Shown here one piece after another: positions 7,742 to 12,678 of a DNA stretch of 12,678 nucleotides. The DNA is from Phycisphaerae bacterium (GTDB lineage: Bacteria > Planctomycetota > Phycisphaerae > UBA1845 > UTPLA1). The stretch spans positions 1 through 12,678 of the forward strand of contig JAFGQA010000175.1 of NCBI GenBank assembly GCA_016935885.1, in the 5' to 3' direction. The notes under the pieces are model-generated. The model was not told the origin of the DNA, made no database searches, and saw only the letters and a list, made by a program, of their open reading frames with translations. The position numbers were made by a program, and so were the translations under genes. Positions within the stretch are counted from its first letter, which is position 1, and each line of letters begins with the position of its first letter.

Positions 7742-9430
7742 ATGACCCACCAGCTTATTGAATGCGTTCCCAACTTCAGCGAAGGGAACGACATGTCGAT
7801 CGTCAAGCAGATCACTGATCAGATAGAAACCGTCGATGGCGTCAAGCTTCTGGACGTGGACCCCGGAAAGGCCACGAACCGAACGGTTGTCACATTCGTC
7901 GGCTCACCCGAGGAAGTCGTCGAGGCGGCGGTGCGGGCCGCGCGGAAGGCTGCCGAACTGATCGACATGAGCAAGCATCACGGCGAGCACCCGAGGTTTG
8001 GCGCGACGGACGTATGCCCGTTGGTGCCGGTGTCGAACATCACGATGGAGGAGACGGTGCAGCACGCCCGGAAGCTCGCGAAGCGGCTTGGCGAGGAACT
8101 GGGCCTTACGATCTACTGTTATGAGAATGCCGCGTTCACGGAAGAGCGCCGCAACCTGGCCACCGTCCGCTCGGGCGAGTACGAGGGTCTGGCCGACAAG
8201 CTCAAGAAGCCCGAGGGGAAGCCCGACTTCGGTCCCGCCGAGTTCAACTCGAGATCCGGCGCGACGGCCGTCGGTGCCCGTGACTTCCTCGTCGCCTACA
8301 ACGTCAACCTGAACACGACGTCTTCCCGCCGGGCGAACGCCATCGCGTTCGACGTCCGCGAGAAGGGCCGGATCAAGACCGAAGACGGCAAGCCGTGGGG
8401 CAGGCCCGTCCTCGACGAAAACGGCAAGAAGGTCTGGACGCCGGGCTTGCTCAAATGCGTCAAGGGCATCGGCTGGTTCATCGAGGAGTACGGCGTCGCG
8501 CAGATCTCGATGAACCTGACCAACATCAGCGTCACACCGGTCCACGTCGCGTTCGACGCGGTCTGCGAGCGGGCCCGGGCCCAGGGCGTCCGCGTGACAG
8601 GCAGCGAACTCGTCGGCCTGATCCCGCTGAAGGCGGTGCTCGACGCCGGCAAGTACTTCCTCCGCAAGCAGGAGCGATCCCTCGGCGTCTGTGACAAGGA
8701 GCTGATCAAGATCGCCGTCAAGTCGCTCGGCCTTGACGATCTGTATCCCTTCAAGCCCGAGGAGAAGATCATCGAGTACGCTATCGCGGCGGACAAGAAG
8801 CAGAAGAAGCTCGTCGACATGACGGTCGAGGGCTTCGTGCACGAAACCGCCTCCGAGTCCAAGGCGCCGGGCGGCGGGTCCATCTCCTCGGCCATGGGTG
8901 CCATGGGCGCGGCACTGGGGACGATGGTCGCCAATCTGTCTAGCCACAAGCGCGGCTGGGACGACCGTTGGGAGGAGTTCTCGAACTGGGCCGAGAAGGG
9001 CAAGGCCTGCCACGACGAGTTGCTGCGTCTGATCGACGAGGACACCAACGCCTTCAACAAGATCATGGCCGCTTTTCGCCTGCCAGACGGTTCGGAGGCA
9101 GAACAAGCCGCCAAGAACCAGGCCGTCCAGGCAGCAACCAGGGAGGCCATCGAGGTGCCATTCCGCGTGATGCAGACGTCGCTGGCTTGCATGGCGGTCT
9201 GTCAGGCCATGGCGGAGATCGGCAACCCGGCCAGCGTCTCCGACGCCGGCGTCGGCGCCCTGGCCGCCCGCTCCGCCGTGATGGGCGCATATCTGAACGT
9301 CAAGATCAACGCCGGCGACGTTCAAGATAAAAAGTGGATCGAGGACATACTCACCCGCGGCCGGGAGATCCAGGAGAAGGCTGTTGCGAAAGAGCGGGAA
9401 ATCCTCGAAATCGTGAACAGCAAGATGTAG
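7742..9430 (+). CDS. ftcD: Bifunctional glutamate formimidoyltransferase / formimidoyl-THF cyclodeaminase
   Basis: This 562-residue cytosolic enzyme moves the formimino group of formiminoglutamate to tetrahydrofolate, then deaminates it to 5,10-methenyl-THF and ammonia. The formiminotransferase part (about 1-345) starts LIECVPNFSEG and holds GEHPR with His83, equivalent to catalytic His82 of the pig enzyme. The ATAVGARDFLVAYNVNL and CVKGIGWF blocks follow. The cyclodeaminase part (about 355-562) has the APGGGS loop (375-380) and an alpha-helical body ending in ILEIVNSKM. About 22 extra residues near 210-236, relative to the pig protein, sit before the CVKGIGW block; I recall similar extra residues in bacterial homologues. 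GAGAGGGAG (7725-7733) lies 8 nt before the ATG. It is third in the operon and uses the HutI product directly, so the pathway ends in glutamate plus a one-carbon unit. Confidence 0.97.
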   Translation: MTHQLIECVPNFSEGNDMSIVKQITDQIETVDGVKLLDVDPGKATNRTVVTFVGSPEEVVEAAVRAARKAAELIDMSKHHGEHPRFGATDVCPLVPVSNITMEETVQHARKLAKRLGEELGLTIYCYENAAFTEERRNLATVRSGEYEGLADKLKKPEGKPDFGPAEFNSRSGATAVGARDFLVAYNVNLNTTSSRRANAIAFDVREKGRIKTEDGKPWGRPVLDENGKKVWTPGLLKCVKGIGWFIEEYGVAQISMNLTNISVTPVHVAFDAVCERARAQGVRVTGSELVGLIPLKAVLDAGKYFLRKQERSLGVCDKELIKIAVKSLGLDDLYPFKPEEKIIEYAIAADKKQKKLVDMTVEGFVHETASESKAPGGGSISSAMGAMGAALGTMVANLSSHKRGWDDRWEEFSNWAEKGKACHDELLRLIDEDTNAFNKIMAAFRLPDGSEAEQAAKNQAVQAATREAIEVPFRVMQTSLACMAVCQAMAEIGNPASVSDAGVGALAARSAVMGAYLNVKINAGDVQDKKWIEDILTRGREIQEKAVAKEREILEIVNSKM

Positions 9431-9498
9431 CGAGCGCGACGTTTCCAAGCTATTGCGTGGCATACAAACAGCGATCGTGTCGCACACACATGAAGAGC

Positions 9499-9516
9499 CG
9501 CGGGCTTCAGCCCGCG
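9499..9516. repeat. GC-rich hairpin between convergent ftcD and the prepilin gene
   Basis: CGCGGGCT (9499-9506) and AGCCCGCG (9509-9516) are perfect complements around TC. It sits 68 nt after the ftcD stop and 18 nt after the stop of the minus-strand prepilin gene. Neither strand has a T-tract after it, so a classical intrinsic terminator is not shown. It may still end both transcripts or be another dispersed palindrome. Confidence 0.55.
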
Positions 9517-9534
9517 CGGCCTTTGGGAGATCGG

Positions 9535-10479
9535 CTATGGTTGCGTCCATGCCTCGTCGCGGCCGGTGGGGCACCACAGCCCGTTGTTCCCCTCCGTGCC
9601 GACAACGCCGTCGTCGGCAACCTGATAGCCCAATTGATTGAGTGTCATAGACGAGGCATGGGCGTCCGCCCAAAGAATGTTGGCACGCCCCAGATGTCGG
9701 GGATCCACGGCGCTGCGATTGCCATCGTTGTGGTCGGCAATCTCGCCGTTGGCTAGGTCCAAACGCGGAGGGTCTAGATTGAAGCCTTCATTGGCAAAGG
9801 CCTGCGGATCACGCGAGTTGTTGGAATAGGGCACGCGTTGATCACGCGGAAACGCCGCCGCCGTTCCCATGCTGTCGCCCACGGCGACGGTCGTTGAGGG
9901 GGACCGGACATGACTGATTGTGACCGGCCAGTTCTTGAATGACCACGGGTCGGAAGAATCTCGCAGACGCGAGTTGCCCAGGAATTGATAATTGTAACCG
10001 TAGCTGCCGTTTCGTTCGTCCGTCCAGTCCGCCACCGCGGGGCAGACGTAGACCTCGCTGGAGTAGTTCTGCTGGTCGCCCGGCTCGCCGAAGCGGTCGG
10101 TCATGTTCTTGCTCGGCATCGGGTCGTCAAACGGGCGGATGCCCACGTTGGTGCCCATCATTGCCAGGAACGTCGGCCGATACTTCCAGCCGCCGAGGAC
10201 GAGCGCCCGCCAATGGTCGTTGTCCAGCTTCGGCAAGCGGCCGGGCACGAGCTGATCGCGGTGGTCCGTGGAATACATCACCAGACCCCGCCCGAGCGAT
10301 TGAAGGTTCGCCAGGCATTTCGTCGCGTAGCCTCGCTGGCGGGCGGCGGACAGGCTCGGCAACAACACGGCGGCCAAAATGGAGATGATCGCCACGACGA
10401 CCAACAATTCGATTAGCGTGAAGCCCACGACGGGCGCCGCGTGTAGGCGAGTAGATTTGTCCGAATTCTGGCTTAGCAT
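9535..10479 (-). CDS. Prepilin-like protein with N-terminal methylation motif and H-X9-D C-terminus
   Basis: This 314-residue protein has a type IV prepilin N-terminus. A short leader ends at Gly19, followed by FTLIELLVVVAIISILAAVL, with Glu24 at mature position +5. Prepilin peptidase would cut after Gly19, and residues 20-42 form the membrane and assembly helix. PSLSAAR follows, as in the many planctomycete proteins of this kind. Near the C-terminus, His262, nine residues and Asp272 (RHLGRANILWADAH) match the H-X9-DG motif of prepilin-associated proteins, with Ala in place of Gly. The middle is extracytoplasmic and Trp/Tyr-rich, with YVCPAVADW at 144-152. GGGAG (complement of 10487-10491) lies 7 nt before the start. 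No secretion ATPase or peptidase gene is adjacent, so it is an orphan pseudopilin. Its role may be a type II secretion-like pseudopilus or a surface protein; the function is not established. Confidence 0.9.
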   Translation of the reverse strand: MLSQNSDKSTRLHAAPVVGFTLIELLVVVAIISILAAVLLPSLSAARQRGYATKCLANLQSLGRGLVMYSTDHRDQLVPGRLPKLDNDHWRALVLGGWKYRPTFLAMMGTNVGIRPFDDPMPSKNMTDRFGEPGDQQNYSSEVYVCPAVADWTDERNGSYGYNYQFLGNSRLRDSSDPWSFKNWPVTISHVRSPSTTVAVGDSMGTAAAFPRDQRVPYSNNSRDPQAFANEGFNLDPPRLDLANGEIADHNDGNRSAVDPRHLGRANILWADAHASSMTLNQLGYQVADDGVVGTEGNNGLWCPTGRDEAWTQP

Positions 10480-10543
10480 CTACGAACTCCCGGGCCGCAC
10501 GCCCCCCGCTGGGCCAAAGCCAAGGGCGTGTGCCCTCATTGCT

Positions 10544-10549
10544 ATTATA
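10544..10549 (-). promoter_or_regulatory. Candidate -10 element for the prepilin gene
   Basis: The minus strand reads TATAAT at 10549-10544. The start site would fall near 10537, about 58 nt before the gene. At a 16-17 bp spacing no TTGACA-like -35 is present (the strand reads ACGGGG at 10571-10566), so an activator or another sigma factor may be needed. Confidence 0.4.
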
Positions 10550-10729
10550 GCGTTCTCGTGGTTGGCCCCGTAGCGTAAGGCCGCCGCGATGAAGCCAGGA
10601 GAGCCCCCGAGCCTGTACATATTTGGCGTTCAAACGGGGTGGCATGGATAACGAACGACACGCCCCGCGGGGGCGGGTCGCTCATTACCCGTGAGAACAG
10701 GCCGGAATGAATGCCCACGGGTGAGCTCC

Positions 10730-10744
10730 GCCGCCGCTGGCGGC
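10730..10744. repeat. Short perfect hairpin upstream of tatC
   Basis: GCCGCC (10730-10735) pairs with GGCGGC (10739-10744) around GCT. It is the first of three consecutive tight hairpins between 10730 and 10841. Confidence 0.55.
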
Positions 10745-10777
10745 TCCGCTTACCCATGCCACTCCGCCAAACACGTA

Positions 10778-10793
10778 CCCGAGCTTGCTCGGG
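10778..10793. repeat. Short perfect hairpin upstream of tatC
   Basis: CCCGAGC (10778-10784) pairs with GCTCGGG (10787-10793) around TT. It lies between two other hairpins and encodes nothing recognisable. Confidence 0.55.
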
Positions 10794-10821
10794 GGCAGCC
10801 GTGCGTCCCATGCGAGCGTAC

Positions 10822-10868
10822 CCCCCGACCAAGGTCGGGGGCTCTTGGACCAAGGTTGGGGACTCCTG
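10822..10868. repeat. Nine-bp hairpin merged with a 21-bp tandem repeat
   Basis: CCCCCGACC (10822-10830) pairs perfectly with GGTCGGGGG (10833-10841) around AA. The right arm is also the start of a 21-bp unit (10827-10847) repeated directly at 10848-10868 with 18 of 21 bases identical; both units begin GACCAAGGT. In the second unit the changed bases weaken the possible pairing. The array ends 19 bp before the tatC -35. Confidence 0.7.
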
Positions 10869-10887
10869 ATCGCGAGATTGACTTCGT

Positions 10888-10915
10888 TTGCAAACAGCAG
10901 GCTCTGTGCTATAAG
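10888..10915 (+). promoter_or_regulatory. Promoter of tatC with a very short leader
   Basis: The -35 is TTGCAA (10888-10893), with a 16-bp spacer and TATAAG (10910-10915). A TG one base upstream of the -10 (10907-10908) makes it an extended -10. Initiation would fall near 10922, only about 5 nt before the ATG at 10927, so the mRNA may be nearly leaderless. Confidence 0.55.
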
Positions 10916-10926
10916 GTTCGGCGATC

Positions 10927-11946
10927 ATGAGGCCGAACGACACAGATGAGCCTGAAGAGGTCGAGCACGCGCGGATGTCGTTTGGCGATCATCTGGAAGA
11001 GTTGCGAAAGCGGATCATCTGGGCACTGATCGGGCTGGCTGCCGCGACGGTGCTTTGCTTCAAGTTCGGTGACCACATCATCGAGATCCTGACGACGCCC
11101 TACTGCGTCGCCATGGAGGATTTGGGCTTTGATCCGCGGATGGTGCAGCTCAACCCGATCGAATCGTTCATCGAGTACTTCAAGATCGCGCTGAAGTTCG
11201 CCCTGGTGATATCGGCGCCGTGGGTACTCTATCAGCTTTGGAAGTTCGTAGCGAGCGGCCTGTACGCCTCGGAGCGCCGCATAGTGAGGTTTTTCGCGCC
11301 GACGTCGATCGTCCTATTCGTCGTCGGGGCGTCGTTCATGGTGACGATCGTCCTTTCCGGACTGATGAAGTTTCTCATCGGGATCTCCATGTGGTTCCCG
11401 CTCCCCAGTCACGACAACTTCCTTTACAAGTGGTACAGGCGGCCAGCGACGGAGGTCGCCGCGACGTCGCAGCCGGCGGCACCGCCGTTGGAAATCCCCG
11501 TGTTGACGGTTGATCCGAATTCTCCCTCCGACGGGCAGGCATGGCTGAATCCGCTGACGCGCCGGCTGAACGTCCATCACGACGGCGAGACGTACTACCA
11601 GACGTTACAGAAGGCGAGCAGCCAGCAGTTTGTGCAGCCGTTCTTCAGCGTGTCGGAGTATCTTGGATTCGTCGTGAACCTGGCGTTGGCCTTCGGGCTC
11701 GGCTTTCAGATTCCACTTGTCGTGATATTTCTGATATCCATGCGAATCATCACGGCGGCGATGATGGCCCGGGGCCGCAAGTACGTGATCCTCGGCGTTG
11801 CCGTGCTCGCGGCCATCCTCACGCCGTCACCGGACGTCGGGACGATGATGCTACTGGCTGTGCCGATGATGGTCCTCTTCGAGGCCGGTCTGTTCATCGG
11901 ACGGATCATCGAACGGCGGAAGGCCGAGGAGCACGCGGCGATCTGA
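10927..11946 (+). CDS. tatC: Sec-independent protein translocase TatC with enlarged periplasmic loop
   Basis: This 339-residue inner-membrane protein is the twin-arginine signal receptor of the Tat pathway, which exports folded proteins. Signature parts: FGDHLEELRKR (19-29) at the cytoplasmic N-terminus, transmembrane helix 1 (about 30-47), ESFIEYFKIALKF (79-91), SAPWVLYQLWKF (96-107), YASERR (113-118), a third helix (about 123-150), then SEYLGFV (243-249), and TPSPDV with AVPMMVLFEAGLF (299-323) in the last helices. Six membrane segments are present as expected. The family is usually about 250 residues; the excess is a hydrophilic stretch of about 80 residues (about 155-240) between helices 3 and 4, which faces the periplasm. 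No tatA or tatB lies in the window. There is no clear binding site (AAGG at 10913-10916 is weak and inside the -10), which fits a short leader. M17 is an alternative start but less likely. Confidence 0.95.
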   Translation: MRPNDTDEPEEVEHARMSFGDHLEELRKRIIWALIGLAAATVLCFKFGDHIIEILTTPYCVAMEDLGFDPRMVQLNPIESFIEYFKIALKFALVISAPWVLYQLWKFVASGLYASERRIVRFFAPTSIVLFVVGASFMVTIVLSGLMKFLIGISMWFPLPSHDNFLYKWYRRPATEVAATSQPAAPPLEIPVLTVDPNSPSDGQAWLNPLTRRLNVHHDGETYYQTLQKASSQQFVQPFFSVSEYLGFVVNLALAFGLGFQIPLVVIFLISMRIITAAMMARGRKYVILGVAVLAAILTPSPDVGTMMLLAVPMMVLFEAGLFIGRIIERRKAEEHAAI

Positions 11947-12013
11947 TGTGGTGCCCGGTCCGAGCCTGCTCCAAGACGCCTTGTGGCATACGCTTCGAGC
12001 CTATCACAAGATC

Positions 12014-12066
12014 GTGGCACTGGCGCCGGAGCCGGTGTTTCATCACGGGCCAAAGGTCAGTGCCAC
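12014..12066 (+). repeat. Two-hairpin GTGGCACTG module, copy 2
   Basis: GTGGCACTG (12014-12022) is the exact reverse complement of CAGTGCCAC (12058-12066). Alternatively the stretch folds into two hairpins: CACTGGC with GCCGGTG (one wobble) and CACGGGCC with GGTCAGTG around AAA (one mismatch and one wobble). Length and plan match the modules at 5282-5335 and 12611-12662. It lies between convergent tatC and the small lipoprotein gene. Confidence 0.6.
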
Positions 12067-12152
12067 AGAGGCTTGGGGGATGGGCCATTCATGTGACAGC
12101 GCCGTTTTGGCGGCCGGACGTGGATAGCGACGTAGGAACCGTGGTTTGACCG

Positions 12153-12176
12153 GCCCACGGATTGCTATCCGCGGGC
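12153..12176. repeat. Ten-bp stem-loop downstream of the small lipoprotein gene
   Basis: GCCCACGGAT (12153-12162) pairs with ATCCGCGGGC (12167-12176) around TGCT with a single A-C mismatch. It lies 38 nt beyond the stop of the minus-strand gene and could end its transcript, but it lacks a T-tract. The rest of 11947-12214 holds only this and the module at 12014-12066. Confidence 0.5.
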
Positions 12177-12214
12177 TTGAGGCGAGGATCTGCGGACAAG
12201 ACATCGCTGCCAGA

Positions 12215-12541
12215 TCAATCGTCGTAGCGATCTTTTGCACGCTCGTATTTGCGCTTGTACTCGTCGCACTTGTCCTTCAGCTTGTCTTTGTCCTCCTCAA
12301 GATCGCGGACTTTGTCTTCGAGGTACCCGATGCGTTCGTAGGCTTCGGCGAGTTTCTGTCGGGCTTCCTCGTGCGACCTCGTCGGTGGAAGACGGCTCGT
12401 GTCAATGGGCTGGCGGCCCCTGGGCGCGCCGCCGACCGTAACGTTCTCCGGCGCCTTGACGTTTATGCAACCGGCCATGCCGAATGTGACGGTCAACAGG
12501 ACGGCGACAACGAGTGACACGGGCAAGCGAAACCGAAACAT
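12215..12541 (-). CDS. Small coiled-coil lipoprotein, function unknown
   Basis: This 108-residue protein is not recognised as a named family. Residues 1-24 form a lipoprotein signal: MFRFR basic start, hydrophobic core 8-20, and GMAGC with the lipidated Cys at 25 (Met at -3 is a mild departure from the usual Leu). A linker with Pro/Gly and Arg (about 30-55) follows. From about 57 to 108 the sequence is almost wholly charged heptads (EEARQKLAEAYERIGYLEDK and onward, Lys/Asp/Glu-rich), a strong coiled-coil pattern, with a second Cys at 92. It looks like an outer-membrane-anchored periplasmic coiled coil, in the style of Lpp, but without a Lys C-terminus. GGGAG (complement of 12550-12554) lies 8 nt before this ATG. 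The frame stays open upstream through repeats (to 12661), but that part is repeat-derived and not used. Confidence 0.8.
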   Translation of the reverse strand: MFRFRLPVSLVVAVLLTVTFGMAGCINVKAPENVTVGGAPRGRQPIDTSRLPPTRSHEEARQKLAEAYERIGYLEDKVRDLEEDKDKLKDKCDEYKRKYERAKDRYDD

Positions 12542-12587
12542 AGTATCATCTCCCAAGGACGCACCCGGACTACCCTTGTGGCACAGG

Positions 12588-12602
12588 GCGGCCTCCGGCC
12601 GC
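12588..12602. repeat. GC hairpin upstream of the small lipoprotein gene
   Basis: GCGGCC (12588-12593) pairs with GGCCGC (12597-12602) around TCC. It follows a TGTGGCAC (12577-12584) like the one that starts the next module at 12611, so it may be a diverged part of the same repeat family. Confidence 0.5.
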
Positions 12603-12610
12603 AACCAAAG

Positions 12611-12662
12611 TGTGGCACGGGCGTCCCGCCCGTGACCCCACCGGCGAGACGCCGGTGCCACA
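12611..12662 (+). repeat. Two-hairpin TGTGGCAC module, copy 3
   Basis: The outer arms are TGTGGCAC (12611-12618) and GTGCCACA (12655-12662). Inside are two perfect 8-bp hairpins: CACGGGCG (12616-12623) with CGCCCGTG (12627-12634), and CACCGGCG (12639-12646) with CGCCGGTG (12650-12657). The second hairpin and its GCCACAG tail also occur in the 98-bp elements. It lies upstream of the small lipoprotein gene. Confidence 0.75.
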
Positions 12663-12678
12663 GGCTTCTTCGCGAGAC

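Larger units (their letters stand above)
10480..10926. other. 447-bp divergent intergenic region, palindrome-rich
   Basis: This region separates the minus-strand prepilin gene from plus-strand tatC and holds no supported gene. The half near the prepilin gene has a -10-like TATAAT (10544-10549, minus). From 10687 on it is packed with palindromes: ACCCGTG (10687-10693) with CACGGGT (10716-10722), then 10730-10744, 10778-10793 and 10822-10868. The tatC promoter lies at its right end. Small open frames here run through palindromes and look like no protein. Confidence 0.7.

Noticed and set aside
9499..9516. Intrinsic terminator between ftcD and the prepilin gene
   Set aside because: The hairpin is strong, but neither strand has the T-tract a standard intrinsic terminator needs, so it is listed only as a hairpin.
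7904..9673. 589-residue open frame antisense to ftcD
   Set aside because: It covers the opposite strand of ftcD and runs into the 3' end of the prepilin gene in another frame. No motif supports it.
10878..10883. TTGACT as -35 for the tatC promoter
   Set aside because: The spacing to TATAAG is 26 bp, too long. TTGCAA at 10888 gives 16 bp and is preferred.

Overview
The window reads as a GC-rich chromosomal segment, most likely from a planctomycete-type bacterium (Planctomycetota, perhaps Phycisphaerae). This is inferred from the gene set: a prepilin with an N-terminal methylation motif and a C-terminal H-X9-D motif, a two-blade PQQ-type mini-protein, an LptE-like lipoprotein next to ftsH, a long TatC, and gene-free stretches full of GC-rich palindromes. 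No rRNA, tRNA, CRISPR array, transposase or phage gene was seen. The lipoproteins, LptE-like protein and TatC imply a diderm envelope.

Layout. 1-1797: an aldehyde dehydrogenase (+) bracketed by two inverted copies of a 98-bp element. 1875-5175: three plus-strand genes, each behind its own TTG-N19-TATAAT promoter, namely a 114-residue PQQ-like protein, an LptE-like lipoprotein and FtsH. 5176-5990: an 815-bp gene-free stretch holding four kinds of palindromic repeat, including a third 98-bp element. 5991-9430: a tight operon of GNAT acetyltransferase, hutI and ftcD. 9535-10479: a prepilin-like gene on the minus strand. 10480-10926: a divergent, palindrome-rich intergenic region. 10927-11946: tatC (+). 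12215-12541: a small coiled-coil lipoprotein (-), with repeats on either side.

How genes work together. HutI and FtcD catalyse consecutive steps of histidine breakdown: imidazolonepropionate to formiminoglutamate, then to glutamate, ammonia and 5,10-methenyl-THF. hutH and hutU are not in the window. The LptE-like protein (outer-membrane LPS assembly), FtsH (membrane proteolysis) and TatC (folded-protein export) all belong to envelope biogenesis, but they lie in separate transcription units.

I found no new multi-gene system. The signal least explained by known genes is the repeat landscape. It has three 98-bp elements of identical length with terminal inverted repeats, three two-hairpin modules of about 53 bp that share features with them, a cluster of GAGAATCCCTTCTC-core palindromes, and a 21-bp tandem repeat directly upstream of tatC. 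Among proteins, the oddest is TatC, which carries an insert of about 80 residues in a periplasmic loop. All identities are from reading the sequence and remembered family motifs; no database search was run.
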